A DNA stretch of 26,490 nt from Candidatus Tayloriibacteriota bacterium (GTDB lineage: Bacteria; Patescibacteriota; Minisyncoccia; Phycocordibacterales; PALSA-1337): the NCBI GenBank assembly GCA_026395105.1, contig JAPLZH010000024.1:1-26490 (forward strand), in the 5' to 3' direction. Under the pieces are notes generated by a model. It worked only from the letters and a program-made list of their open reading frames with translations. It had not been told where the DNA came from and did no database searches. Positions 1 to 8,356 of this stretch are shown here, piece by piece. The position numbers and the translations under genes were made by a program. Position 1 is the first letter of the stretch, and each line of letters opens with the position of its first letter.

Positions 1-15
1 TCTGACTAAAAATTG

Positions 16-24
16 TGCTAGAAT
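16..24 (+). promoter_or_regulatory. Extended -10 promoter element
   Basis: TGC followed by TAGAAT matches an extended -10 (TGn plus 5 of 6 of TATAAT). A -35 would lie off the left edge of the window. Transcription would begin near 31 and run into the hairpin and T-run that end at 107, so the product would be a short RNA or an attenuated leader. Confidence 0.4.
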
Positions 25-30
25 AATGCA

Positions 31-107
31 TACGAAAGAGCCCTTAGGCAGTATTAAGTTGATAATGGTTTCGATAAACATATTATCCCTTATCCTAAGG
101 GTTTTTT
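31..107 (+). ncRNA. Possible short structured RNA or attenuated leader
   Basis: Between the -10 at 16-24 and the T-run at 102-107 lies about 77 nt that can fold. CCCTTAGG (41-48) pairs perfectly with CCTAAGGG (94-101), and inside it GATAAT (61-66) pairs with ATTATC (82-87). An alternative hairpin, CCCTTA (87-92) with TAAGGG (96-101), competes for the same 3' strand. I do not recognise an RNA family. It could be a small RNA, or the 3' end of an upstream transcript. Confidence 0.3.
87..107 (+). terminator. Rho-independent terminator
   Basis: CCCTTA (87-92), loop TCC, TAAGGG (96-101), followed by six T at 102-107. It separates upstream transcription from the abiEi gene, which has its own promoter at 160-188. 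Confidence 0.6.
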
Positions 108-159
108 CTATGTGGAGGGATTTTTAAGCGGACACTAGTGAGCTTATCCCCACATTTAT

Positions 160-188
160 TTGCTATTTTTGATCCGTTTCAGTATATT
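160..188 (+). promoter_or_regulatory. Promoter of abiEi, leaderless spacing
   Basis: TTGCTA (160-165), a 17-bp spacer, and TATATT (183-188). Only 6 bases separate the -10 from the ATG at 195, so the transcript should start at or next to the start codon. This argues against the in-frame GTG at 138, which lies upstream of the promoter. Confidence 0.6.
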
Positions 189-194
189 AGCAAT

Positions 195-794
195 ATGGCT
201 AAATTAGTGAATCGACAAAATTTCATGGCTAAGATAAAGGATACAGGCCTTGGTATATTTACCGCACGAGATGTGCAAGCGCTTTTTAAAGTCTCAAAAG
301 TATCTTCAAGCTTTTTACTTCATCGCTATAATAAGACAGGCTTTATCATTCGAATTAAGAGGGGATTATATGCTTTTCCAGATACCATTCCTCCGGAAAT
401 ATATTTAGCGAATAAACTCTACGCACCATCATATATATCACGTGAGTTTGCTCTTTCGTATCATGGAATTATTCCAGAGACAGTTTATGAAATGACTTCA
501 GTAAGTACTAAGGCCACGCGCAGATTTGAAAAGTTAGGAAAAATATACTCATACCGTCATATTAGAAAAGAAGCTTTTACTGGATACAGTGTCATAAAAC
601 AGCAAGGCTACTCATTTATAATTGCCGATCCAGAGAAAGCATTTGTCGACACTCTTTATTACCGCATTCTTTTTGGCAAGGAACCTATGAGTCGGTTTAA
701 TAAAGATAAGATCGATATAAAAAAGGTTATGCAGTATGCTAAATTATTTAATAATCGCAAACTTACCGCTGTCCTTATAACAACATTTAAATGA
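195..794 (+). CDS. abiEi: AbiEi-family antitoxin/transcriptional repressor
   Basis: A 199-residue protein resembling AbiEi antitoxins of type IV toxin-antitoxin systems. In that family an N-terminal winged helix represses the operon and a C-terminal domain counters the toxin. Visible here are the helix-turn-helix-like start (IFTARDVQALFKVS), the wing-like segment (IIRIKRGLYAFP), and the family-typical 'SREFALSYHGIIPE' and 'IADPEKAFVDTLYY' blocks. The reading frame is open back to a GTG at 138, but that codon lies upstream of the promoter, so I chose the ATG at 195. Its stop overlaps the toxin start by 4 bases (ATGA), indicating translational coupling. AbiEi proteins usually autoregulate through inverted repeats near the promoter; none is obvious at 160-194. 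Confidence 0.8.
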   Translation: MAKLVNRQNFMAKIKDTGLGIFTARDVQALFKVSKVSSSFLLHRYNKTGFIIRIKRGLYAFPDTIPPEIYLANKLYAPSYISREFALSYHGIIPETVYEMTSVSTKATRRFEKLGKIYSYRHIRKEAFTGYSVIKQQGYSFIIADPEKAFVDTLYYRILFGKEPMSRFNKDKIDIKKVMQYAKLFNNRKLTAVLITTFK

Positions 795-1546
795 TTACAA
801 AAGAAATTTTAGAGAAAATCGCCCGTGAACAGCAGACAAATCTTTTTCCAAACATTGTACGTGAATATGTACAGCACCTATTCTTATCTCAGCTTTATCA
901 GTTACCCGGATCTGAAAAGCTTCTATTTAAAGGTGGTACAGCTTTGCGTATTATCTATAATTCCCCGAGATTTTCAGAAGATTTAGACTTTTCATTTTTT
1001 GTAGAACCCTATGCTGAATCAAAAGTAGAGAGTTTGTTTTTTGAAGTGCTCGATAGATTAGAGAAAAGCGGTATTAAAATCGATCTCGGAAATAAATCAT
1101 CTTCGACTAGTGGGGGATATTTTGGCATCGCCACTCTGAATGTTCCAGATTACCCAGCTATAAATATAGAGATTAATGTTTCGACACGAAGTGAGAGTGA
1201 GCTAAAGGCGGAAGTCGATAGTATAGCTAATAACTTCGTACCGACCTACACGATTTATCATTTATCACAGGAAGAATTAATAAATGAGAAGGTTTTCGGT
1301 GCTTTACTCGAGCGAAAGAAGCCAAGAGATTATTACGATCTGTATTTTATGATGCGCCGAAACATGTTGTCAGTAGAACAAAAGCAGAAGCTTAGTACCC
1401 ATTCGGCTCAAATTATTAAATCATCTAAACAAGTAGATTTCCAAGGTGAGCTCGGGGCGTTTTTGCCCGCTAGCCAGCAGGCTATAGTTAGAGATTTTAA
1501 CCAGACTCTGGAAAGGGAGATGAATAATCAGCTTTCGCTTCGATAA
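791..1546 (+). CDS. abiEii: AbiEii/AbiGii nucleotidyltransferase toxin
   Basis: A 251-residue nucleotidyltransferase-fold toxin, partner of the AbiEi-like gene it overlaps. The active-site signature is present: KGGT at 47-50 and S-E-D-L-D at 62-66, with a further acidic strand (NIEINVS). The C-terminal family block is also there (LINEKVFGALLERKKPRDYYDLYFM), carrying the conserved Lys and Asp. Known AbiEii-type toxins transfer nucleotides to an RNA target and inhibit growth; MenT relatives modify tRNA acceptor ends. The substrate here cannot be told from sequence. All catalytic residues appear intact, so I infer an active toxin used for phage defence or element stability. Confidence 0.85.
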   Translation: MITKEILEKIAREQQTNLFPNIVREYVQHLFLSQLYQLPGSEKLLFKGGTALRIIYNSPRFSEDLDFSFFVEPYAESKVESLFFEVLDRLEKSGIKIDLGNKSSSTSGGYFGIATLNVPDYPAINIEINVSTRSESELKAEVDSIANNFVPTYTIYHLSQEELINEKVFGALLERKKPRDYYDLYFMMRRNMLSVEQKQKLSTHSAQIIKSSKQVDFQGELGAFLPASQQAIVRDFNQTLEREMNNQLSLR

Positions 1547-1554
1547 GATTATAT

Positions 1555-1582
1555 ATTCACAAAATTATCTATATTTGTGAAT
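1555..1582. promoter_or_regulatory. Palindromic operator-like site
   Basis: ATTCACAAA (1555-1563) and TTTGTGAAT (1574-1582) form a perfect 9-bp inverted repeat around a 10-bp centre, just after the abiEii stop and immediately upstream of the promoter(s) for the 1632 gene. There is no T-run, so it is more like a protein binding site than a terminator. The regulator is unknown. Confidence 0.4.
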
Positions 1583-1587
1583 TAAAA

Positions 1588-1624
1588 TGCTATAATTTAC
1601 AGTAACTTATAGCAAAAATAATTA
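1588..1624 (+). promoter_or_regulatory. Two candidate promoters for the M64-like gene
   Basis: First candidate: extended -10 TGC-TATAAT (1588-1596), giving a leader of about 28 nt. Second candidate: TTTACA (1596-1601), 17-bp spacer, TAATTA (1619-1624), then 7 bases to the ATG at 1632, giving a leaderless message. The first has the better -10; the second has the better -35 and the spacing seen at other genes in the window. Confidence 0.45.
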
Positions 1625-1631
1625 ATTTTTA

Positions 1632-4319
1632 ATGAACAAAAAATCTGTATTCTTAGTAGCTGTCTTCTTTCTATTAATTCAGTTATTTTCTGTACAGAAG
1701 GTGAATGCATCCGTTTCTTTATTACCCACCAACGGTTTAACAACCCCCGTCCTAAGTGATTTTAATAACGGCTTCTATACTGTCAGCTACACCATCCTTT
1801 CCACTAGTACTGAGGCAAAAAAACCAATACCTATAGTGCTTGGCAGTCCATTTACTCTACAGTTTTCAGGCCCATCAAATGAAATTAGCCCCTTTAGTAA
1901 ATTCACTTATGATATAGAGGGCATATCAAAGGGTACTTCTACCTTTACTAATTCATTTGATCCAGGACATATAACCCTAAATGATGGTCTTACCTGTGAT
2001 ACGAATTCATCCATATTTGTACCAGATACTCCTCCTGCACCTGCTCAGAGAAGTGGAGAAAGCGATGAAAATTTTCTGCAAAGAGAGTCCGACTGGCGAA
2101 AAACCGTCGTTTGGCGCCACTATGTACCAAATATTCATAACACTCTATGTCCATCTTTGCCTTTAAGTGCGACTTTTCCAAATTCCATCTCATCTACGAC
2201 CAGAATGATAGAGGAAGACCGCCTGATCGACATAGTAGACAAAAAGCAAAAAGTAGCTGTTACTGTAAAAAATGTCGTGCCAGAGGGTAGTAGCACGCCT
2301 ATCAGTTCTGCTACTGTGGATGTTCCAGCGACGAATTGTGTGAAATTATCTAGTGGTGATGGTCCTATAAATATTATATTTCTTCGTGGTAAAAAATGGG
2401 AAAATGATAACAAAACATTTGTGGATGAGGTAAACAATATTATTAAATCTTTTAATAAGATACAGCCTTATTCGAGTTATGCTGACCGCATATCGTATTA
2501 TATTGATCTTAAAAAGTATGACGAAGATTCATTTAAAGATGATATATCAAATAGTAGCGAACCGGCCGGATCAAGTATAATAGATAAAATTTCTAGCTGT
2601 AGTGGAGTTGCTACCCCCTCGAAATATGCAAATAATTATATTATGATCGGTTCGCCTATGGATTATCTTGGTGTAACAGGTTTTGCACTTATCGGTGAAA
2701 ATATAAGTTTTGTAAAAATTAATGCTGTTTTTACAATAATAGATGAAATTATTGGATTTAATAATGACTATGTACCTCCTACTGCGGTGCACGAATTTAG
2801 TCATGCTTTTGTGGGGCTTTTAGATGAATACATTGTACGTGATTTAGGAGACCTTATGCCTTCAAGTAAGGTTATTCCGACAATATCATCTGAAAACTGT
2901 ACCTCGAAACCTTTGATCGACTATAGAAATTCATTTGATAATAAAATTTATGGTGCGACAAATTTAGTCGGATGTTCGTATTTATCAAAAGGATTAGTTT
3001 TAAAACCATCTGACACTGTTTATTATCGCCCTAGTAGTAAAAGTATAATGAATAATGTTGGGAATAATTCATCTGATTCTAAATTTAATATTATAAGTTG
3101 TGGTTATGTGATCGCAGCTATTAAAGGTGAGGTAATAGATAAAAAACATGCGCAGAAGTATTGGCCTGAATGTTTAGCTATGAATGGCATAGAAAAATCT
3201 GGAATACCGGTAAAAAATTCTACAGCTCCGACTCTCTCCCCCGTCCTCATCCCTCCCTCAGTAAAAGTAGGTTCTACTCTCACTGTATCAGGCTCGAATT
3301 TCACAGCAGATAATAATACAGTTCAGTTTAGTTCTACTGATGATAAATCGATCACTCCATCAATGTCCGCTATAGCGCTGAATGGTTTTATGAATTCTTT
3401 TGGAAAATTTCTATCCGCAGATGTGATCGGAAGCATGGATACTCCATCATATGAGAATACTGTAAGCATTTCCTCTCAAACCTTTGAATCATATACAGGT
3501 GAGAATCCACCATTCTATGAAATAGGAAATATATCTAGTCCGACTGGTTCATATATATCCTTTGCTATTCCTCCGGGATTACCCTGCGGTAGTTATATGA
3601 TGAAAGCAGGAGCTTTTAATAGTGATTGGGGTAATAGTGTACCGATAAAAGTATCTACCTGCAGAGAGATTCCAACACCAGTCGTAGTAGCGACATCCAC
3701 TGCTACATCGTCCCTTATTACGGCCACATCCACCCTGCCTACTCTAGCCACATCTACTCCACCTAGAGTATCTACTTCCACTCCTCCCGTTATTTCCACC
3801 TCCACTCCTGTATTAACTTTGCCTAAAGTCACTCTAACTGCAGATCCACAAATAGTTTCGTATTACGGTCAACAGTCTAAATTAACGTGGACAGCGTCTA
3901 ATGTTACGAACTGCACTGGAACCGGTTCTGAATACGGAAAAACATGGGGAGAATCATTTAGTGGACCATTACCAGTGTCTGGAAGTAGAACCATCGGAAT
4001 ACAGACACAGGCGGTCATATTTAGCATTACTTGTTCTGGATCAAAAGGAAGTGCTACAGCATCAGTGAAGGTAACTATGCAAACCTATGCCGGAGGTGGT
4101 GGAGGTGGGGGAGGAAGCTATACTCCGACTCCGACACCGACTACAAACTCTACACCAGTCCCAACTCTAGCTCCAACTCCGACCCCTACTACTGCTCCAG
4201 TCTACACTCCGACAACCACTCCGACTCCACCGCCTACACCTAATGTAGAATCGAGAGAAACTAGTCACAGTTTCTTAGCAAATATATTCGATTCAATGGT
4301 GCGGGCGATGGGGTTTTAG
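1632..4319 (+). CDS. Secreted M64-like metallopeptidase with IPT and Ig-like domains
   Basis: An 895-residue exported protein. Residues 1-27 form a signal peptide (MNKK, a hydrophobic core, VNA cut site). A central domain carries H387-E-F-S-H391-x6-D398-E-Y, the HExxHxxxxxxDEY pattern of IgA-peptidase M64-type metallopeptidases, with His387, His391 and Asp398 as likely zinc ligands. An IPT/TIG-like beta domain follows at about 530-675, then a Thr/Ser/Pro repeat stretch (about 680-735). Next is an Ig-like domain with a Cys pair (about 736-818), of a kind common in Parcubacteria surface proteins. A seven-glycine run, a Pro/Thr stalk (827-880) and a short C-terminal helix complete it. The stalk is a plausible O-mannosylation substrate for the adjacent transferase. 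No sortase motif is seen; the anchor, if any, is unclear. Confidence 0.75.
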   Translation: MNKKSVFLVAVFFLLIQLFSVQKVNASVSLLPTNGLTTPVLSDFNNGFYTVSYTILSTSTEAKKPIPIVLGSPFTLQFSGPSNEISPFSKFTYDIEGISKGTSTFTNSFDPGHITLNDGLTCDTNSSIFVPDTPPAPAQRSGESDENFLQRESDWRKTVVWRHYVPNIHNTLCPSLPLSATFPNSISSTTRMIEEDRLIDIVDKKQKVAVTVKNVVPEGSSTPISSATVDVPATNCVKLSSGDGPINIIFLRGKKWENDNKTFVDEVNNIIKSFNKIQPYSSYADRISYYIDLKKYDEDSFKDDISNSSEPAGSSIIDKISSCSGVATPSKYANNYIMIGSPMDYLGVTGFALIGENISFVKINAVFTIIDEIIGFNNDYVPPTAVHEFSHAFVGLLDEYIVRDLGDLMPSSKVIPTISSENCTSKPLIDYRNSFDNKIYGATNLVGCSYLSKGLVLKPSDTVYYRPSSKSIMNNVGNNSSDSKFNIISCGYVIAAIKGEVIDKKHAQKYWPECLAMNGIEKSGIPVKNSTAPTLSPVLIPPSVKVGSTLTVSGSNFTADNNTVQFSSTDDKSITPSMSAIALNGFMNSFGKFLSADVIGSMDTPSYENTVSISSQTFESYTGENPPFYEIGNISSPTGSYISFAIPPGLPCGSYMMKAGAFNSDWGNSVPIKVSTCREIPTPVVVATSTATSSLITATSTLPTLATSTPPRVSTSTPPVISTSTPVLTLPKVTLTADPQIVSYYGQQSKLTWTASNVTNCTGTGSEYGKTWGESFSGPLPVSGSRTIGIQTQAVIFSITCSGSKGSATASVKVTMQTYAGGGGGGGGSYTPTPTPTTNSTPVPTLAPTPTPTTAPVYTPTTTPTPPPTPNVESRETSHSFLANIFDSMVRAMGF
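3670..3830 (+). repeat. Low-complexity Thr/Ser/Pro-coding repeat
   Basis: Degenerate in-frame repeats encode runs of the type ATSTPP/VSTSTP within the secreted protein, between its IPT and Ig-like domains. The DNA is C/T-rich and likely to vary in length between strains. Confidence 0.6.
4090..4240 (+). repeat. Poly-Gly then Pro/Thr-coding repeat
   Basis: A GGN tract (seven Gly codons from about 4092) followed by repeated CCGACT/CCGACA-type codons giving PTPTPT runs. It is the C-terminal stalk of the secreted protein. Confidence 0.6.
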
Positions 4320-4359
4320 TGCGGGGATATGGTTACTAGGATATGATTACTGAATAGTA

Positions 4360-5694
4360 ATGAATATACTGATTTTATCTATAATAAGCATTTTCACTCA
4401 CTTTAGGAATTTCGGATTTCCGAAGGCGGTGGTTTTCGATGAAGTGCATTTCGGAGGTTTTATTTCTGGTTATATGGATGGCAAATATTTCTTCGATATT
4501 CATCCGCCATTCGCTAAACTCATATATGTCTTTTTCGGAAAAATAATAGGCCTGCTCGACGATGCCGATTTTTCTAAAATAGGGAATATTCTTCCGGACG
4601 ACTTTATATTTTTGAGGATTTTGCCGATCATTGCTGGAATTCTTTTGCCGATAGTAATTTATAAAATCTGTTTGAAGCTGAATTTCTCAAAGATTTCAGC
4701 GTTAACAGTCGGCGTGCTTATCTCTTTAGAAAATTCTCTAATAGTCCAGTCCAGATTTATTCTTCTCGATGCATTTCTTTTACTTTTCGGTTTTTCGGCG
4801 ATTCTTTTTTATTTGATCTTTACAACAGCAAAGGTAAAATGGCAAAAAAGTCTTTACTTTATTCTTTCCGCTGTTTTTATAGCTGGCGCTGTCGGGACGA
4901 AATGGACTGGCTTATCTTTTCTGGCTGTCATTTTCATCTTGGAATTTTTGAGAATTAGAATCGGCTTTCTTAAAAGTTTTAAGAAATACTTTTTACGAGC
5001 TTTTGCCTTTCTAGCTATTATTACAGCCATATATACAGCGAGCTTCTATATTCACTTTAAGCTTTTGCCGAATCCTAGCCCCGGAGATGCATTTATGGTT
5101 AAAGACTTTAGGAATCTGAGTTTCCTCGGAAATTTCGTGGATGCGAATTTAGAAATGTATAGGGCGAATGCGCGCCTAGATGCTAAACATCCGTATTCGA
5201 GTAAGTGGTATACATGGCCGTTTATGCAAAGGCCGATTTATTTCTGGCAAAATTCGGCAGGGCTTTCGGAAGGGCAAACGGAGCGGATTTATTCTATCGG
5301 TAATCCGCTCATATACAGTGTAGCGCTTTTATCGGTCTTCACCTTTTTGCTCTTTCTAATTTTCATAACCGTTTTTAAAAGGTCACTTTTCGCAGAAGAA
5401 GATAAAAAGATTTTAGTATTTTTATCCGCGGGATACCTACTAAACCTTTTGCCTTTTATTTTCATCGGCCGAGTGATGTTCCTCTATCATTATGAAACCG
5501 CTTTAGTTTTTGCCATTATGAGCTTAGCCTTCTGGATGGATAAAATAAAGGCAAAAAAGTGGAAAATGCTGGGGGCACTCATCTTAATAATCATATCCGC
5601 TCTATTTTATATGTATTTCAGCCCACTCACTTACGGTACGCCTTTAAATGAATCACAATTTAATGGTAGAATATGGCTACAAACTTGGAAATAA
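4360..5694 (+). CDS. Dolichyl-phosphate-mannose-protein mannosyltransferase (GT39)
   Basis: A 444-residue polytopic membrane protein of the PMT family, which transfers a sugar from a polyprenyl-phosphate carrier to Ser/Thr of exported proteins. The diagnostic N-terminal loop is present: VVFDEVHFGGF (D27-E28, the catalytic acidic pair) followed by YFFDIHPPFAKL with H48-P-P. Many hydrophobic helices follow, then the C-terminal 'SPLTYGTPLN' block typical of the PMT C-terminal region. It is at the short end for the family but looks complete. It starts 40 bases after the secreted Thr/Pro-rich protein and is probably co-transcribed with it. No Shine-Dalgarno is seen before the ATG. Confidence 0.85.
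   Translation: MNILILSIISIFTHFRNFGFPKAVVFDEVHFGGFISGYMDGKYFFDIHPPFAKLIYVFFGKIIGLLDDADFSKIGNILPDDFIFLRILPIIAGILLPIVIYKICLKLNFSKISALTVGVLISLENSLIVQSRFILLDAFLLLFGFSAILFYLIFTTAKVKWQKSLYFILSAVFIAGAVGTKWTGLSFLAVIFILEFLRIRIGFLKSFKKYFLRAFAFLAIITAIYTASFYIHFKLLPNPSPGDAFMVKDFRNLSFLGNFVDANLEMYRANARLDAKHPYSSKWYTWPFMQRPIYFWQNSAGLSEGQTERIYSIGNPLIYSVALLSVFTFLLFLIFITVFKRSLFAEEDKKILVFLSAGYLLNLLPFIFIGRVMFLYHYETALVFAIMSLAFWMDKIKAKKWKMLGALILIIISALFYMYFSPLTYGTPLNESQFNGRIWLQTWK
5664..5672 (+). promoter_or_regulatory. Extended -10 for korA inside the PMT gene end
   Basis: TGG-TAGAAT at 5664-5672 would give a start near 5680 and a leader of about 41 nt. A second, weaker arrangement, TTGGAA (5685-5690), 17 bp, TAGCAA (5708-5713), 7 bases, ATG (5721), matches the leaderless spacing but has a poor -10. 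Confidence 0.35.
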
Positions 5695-5720
5695 ATTAAA
5701 TAATTTTTAGCAAATTTTGC

Positions 5721-7547
5721 ATGAAAAATGATCCTCATAATGATAATGAAGTGTTCACGGTAGGCCTCGGTGGGGCAGCTGGAGACGGTGTCCGTGAAGC
5801 GGGGCAAAATCTGGGAATACTTCTTACTGATCTCGGTTATGAAGTTTTTCTTTCTTTCACATATCCTTCGCTTATTCGTGGCGGGCATAACTTTGCCAGA
5901 ATTAGCTTTTCTAAAGAGAAAATCTGGACGGATCATGAAAAACTAGACGTTTTAATAGCTCTTAATGAAGAAAGTGTTAAGAAGCACGTGGGCGAGCTGA
6001 ATAAAGACGCGGTTATCTTTGCCGATTCATTTGATGAGGAAGATAAAAAGACATTTGGAGAGAATGCTGTGGAGCTTCCGATGTCTGCTTCTTCTAAGGA
6101 GCTAGGAGTTCCGCCGATTACTAGGAATTCGGTGGCAGTCGGTGCGCTTTGCTATCTTTTAGATTTACATTTTCCGACAATGCAAAAAATTCTCGATATA
6201 GTTTTTCGAGATAAAAAGCTGGGGGCAAATATTAAGCTGGCGGATATAGGTTTCGAATTCATGAAGAAGATGAATTTTAGGCATACTAAGAAGATTGATT
6301 TAGCGAATGCCTCGGTTAGAACGAAAAAGATTTTTACAGATGGAAATTCAGCTTTCGGAAAAGGACTTTTGGCGGCTGGACTAGACTTTTACATTTCCTA
6401 TCCAATGACCCCTTCGACCGGAATACTGCACTATCTAGCAGGAGAGCAAAAGAAAGTGCCGACTTTAAAAGTTATTCAGCCTGAGAATGAGATTTCGGTT
6501 ATAAATATGGCGCTTGGAATGGCTTATGCTGGGAAGAGAGTGGCTATCGGCTCTGCGACAGGCGGCTTTGCTTTAATGCAGGAAGCTTTTAGCTTTTCGG
6601 GAATGGCGGAATTACCGCTAGTCGTGGCTGTATCACAGAGGCAGGCACCGGCCACAGGCGTGCCGACTTTTTCCAGCCAGACGGATTTGCGCTTCGCTAT
6701 TCATTCCGGGCACGGGGAATTTCCGAGAATCGTTTTAGCTCCCGGAGATACTGAAGAAGCGTTTTTAGCGGGGGCAAATGCACTTAATTTGGCTTGGAAA
6801 TATCAGGTGCCTGTCATCGTTCTTCTCGATAAAATTCTTTCAGAACATTCGGCCACGAGCGCATTTGACGGTGCGAACGGTGGTGCGAAAATTAAAATCG
6901 AAAAAGGCAAAATTTGGGACGGGAAGAACGGCGCAGGCGGGAAAGGTGATGATGGAAAAGCTGTATACGGAAGATACGAAGTGACGGAAGACGGAATTTC
7001 GCCCTTAGCATTTCCGGGCACTCCGAATGCTGTCGTAAAGATCACTAGCTATGAGCATGATGAAGCTGGAATTACGGCGGAGGAGGCGGAGCCTGTGAAA
7101 AAGATGGTTGATAAAAGATTTGCAAAGAAGGACACACTGGTCGGTGATTTGAAAAATCAGGAAACGGTGAAAGTCTACGGAGATAAAAATAGTGAAAATG
7201 TTTTAGTCTTTTGGGGTTCTACTAAAGGACCGGTTATGGAGGCCTCGAAATATTTCGATAAGCCTGTGAAAATGGTGCAGGTAGTCTGGATGGAGCCTTT
7301 TGACTCTGAAAGAGTTAAGCAGGAACTTTCTGGGGCGAAGAAAATTATAGATATAGAATGTAATCATGACGCTGAGCTAGCATCTCTTATTCGCGAGAAA
7401 ACCGGCATCCTTATAGCCGACAAAATTCTGAAATACGACTCCAGACCGCTAGACCCTGTGGTACTCGCAGAAGAAATTAATAAATTCAAAATAATAATAA
7501 AAATATGGCAGAGAAAACAGAGAAAACAGAAAAAAAGCCTGAGATAA
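5721..7547 (+). CDS. korA: 2-oxoacid:ferredoxin oxidoreductase, fused gamma-alpha subunit
   Basis: A 608-residue subunit of the CoA-dependent 2-oxoacid:ferredoxin oxidoreductase family, which converts a 2-oxoacid, CoA and oxidised ferredoxin to acyl-CoA, CO2 and reduced ferredoxin. The gamma domain comes first (about 1-190; VGLGGAAGDGVREAG, then FTYPSLIRGGHNFARIS). The alpha/pyrimidine-binding domain follows from about 205 (GNSAFGKGLLAAGLDFYISYPMTP; QPENEISVINMALGMAYAG). This gamma-alpha order is usual in KorA-type enzymes; substrate choice (2-oxoglutarate, pyruvate or branched-chain acids) cannot be read here. Its last 43 bases overlap korB, and the basic tail after 'EEINKFK' is made by that overlap. 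Confidence 0.85.
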   Translation: MKNDPHNDNEVFTVGLGGAAGDGVREAGQNLGILLTDLGYEVFLSFTYPSLIRGGHNFARISFSKEKIWTDHEKLDVLIALNEESVKKHVGELNKDAVIFADSFDEEDKKTFGENAVELPMSASSKELGVPPITRNSVAVGALCYLLDLHFPTMQKILDIVFRDKKLGANIKLADIGFEFMKKMNFRHTKKIDLANASVRTKKIFTDGNSAFGKGLLAAGLDFYISYPMTPSTGILHYLAGEQKKVPTLKVIQPENEISVINMALGMAYAGKRVAIGSATGGFALMQEAFSFSGMAELPLVVAVSQRQAPATGVPTFSSQTDLRFAIHSGHGEFPRIVLAPGDTEEAFLAGANALNLAWKYQVPVIVLLDKILSEHSATSAFDGANGGAKIKIEKGKIWDGKNGAGGKGDDGKAVYGRYEVTEDGISPLAFPGTPNAVVKITSYEHDEAGITAEEAEPVKKMVDKRFAKKDTLVGDLKNQETVKVYGDKNSENVLVFWGSTKGPVMEASKYFDKPVKMVQVVWMEPFDSERVKQELSGAKKIIDIECNHDAELASLIREKTGILIADKILKYDSRPLDPVVLAEEINKFKIIIKIWQRKQRKQKKSLR

Positions 7548-8326
7548 AACTATCGACTGATGCAAAGATTACTTGGTGTCCTGGATGCCCGAACTTTGCC
7601 ATTCTGGTCGCTTTTCGAAAAATGATGGAAGAGATGATTTCAGCGGGGGAATTAAAACAGGAAAATCTGGTGGCTTGCGCCGGGATCGGATGTCATGGAA
7701 AAATCTCTGACTATATTAATGTAAATACTTTTACTTCTCTTCATGGAAGGGTTATTCCGGCGATGACTGGCATTAAATGTGCTAATCCTAAATTAACGGT
7801 AGTCGGCTTTAGCGGGGACGGCGATTCATATTCGGAGGGGCTGGAACATCTTATCCATGCAGCTCGAAGGAATTCGGATATAAAGCTTTTTATTCATGAA
7901 AATCAAGTCTTTGCCTTAACGACAGGTCAGGCGAATGCTGTTAGTCCGCTCGGCTTTAAGGGCAAATCTACGCCGTTTGGAAGCATTGAGGAACCGTTTA
8001 GTCCACTCCTCACAATGCTCTCAGTCGGTGCCACTTTCGTCGCCCGCACATATGCACCGGACATTCATAATACCGGGAAAATCATGCGCGCTGCTATGGC
8101 CCATAAAGGCTTTGCCTTCGTGGACATTATTCAGCCTTGCCTTACATTTTTCGATACTCGTGAATTTTTCAAAGACCGCCTCTACTGGATAGATGAAAAA
8201 TTACCGACGGATAATTTAGGACGAGCGATGGACCTAGTCCGGAACGAAGACGGCAGAACTCCGCTAGGAATCTTTTACAAAGCGGATAGACCGACATTCG
8301 AAGAGTCGCTTATGAAAGAAATTTAA
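7505..8326 (+). CDS. korB: 2-oxoacid:ferredoxin oxidoreductase, beta subunit
   Basis: A 273-residue thiamine-diphosphate and Fe-S subunit. The four Cys expected for one [4Fe-4S] cluster are visible: C25 and C28 in WCPGC, C58 or C63 in ACAGIGC, and C212 in QPCLTF. The ThDP/Mg site is the G-D-G-D-S run at 104-108 followed by a conserved N-x-V-F-A-L-T-T-G-Q segment. The N-terminal KTEKTEKK stretch is an unusual charged extension. It starts inside korA, so the pair is translationally coupled, and it is followed 30 bases later by the acyl-CoA synthetase. Reduced ferredoxin from this enzyme must be reoxidised elsewhere; the small ferredoxin at 12634 is one possible partner. Confidence 0.88.
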   Translation: MAEKTEKTEKKPEIKLSTDAKITWCPGCPNFAILVAFRKMMEEMISAGELKQENLVACAGIGCHGKISDYINVNTFTSLHGRVIPAMTGIKCANPKLTVVGFSGDGDSYSEGLEHLIHAARRNSDIKLFIHENQVFALTTGQANAVSPLGFKGKSTPFGSIEEPFSPLLTMLSVGATFVARTYAPDIHNTGKIMRAAMAHKGFAFVDIIQPCLTFFDTREFFKDRLYWIDEKLPTDNLGRAMDLVRNEDGRTPLGIFYKADRPTFEESLMKEI

Positions 8327-8356
8327 AAAGCAAAAATTTATTTAAAATAAAAAGAA

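Noticed and set aside
59..86. TTGATA-N16-TATTAT as a promoter
   Set aside because: Its start point would fall inside the terminator hairpin at 87-107, giving a useless transcript; the pairing roles of these bases in RNA folds explain them better.
138..194. GTG at 138 as the start of the AbiEi gene
   Set aside because: It lies upstream of a TTGCTA-N17-TATATT promoter whose -10 is 6 bases before ATG 195, and it adds an N-terminal stretch unlike the family.
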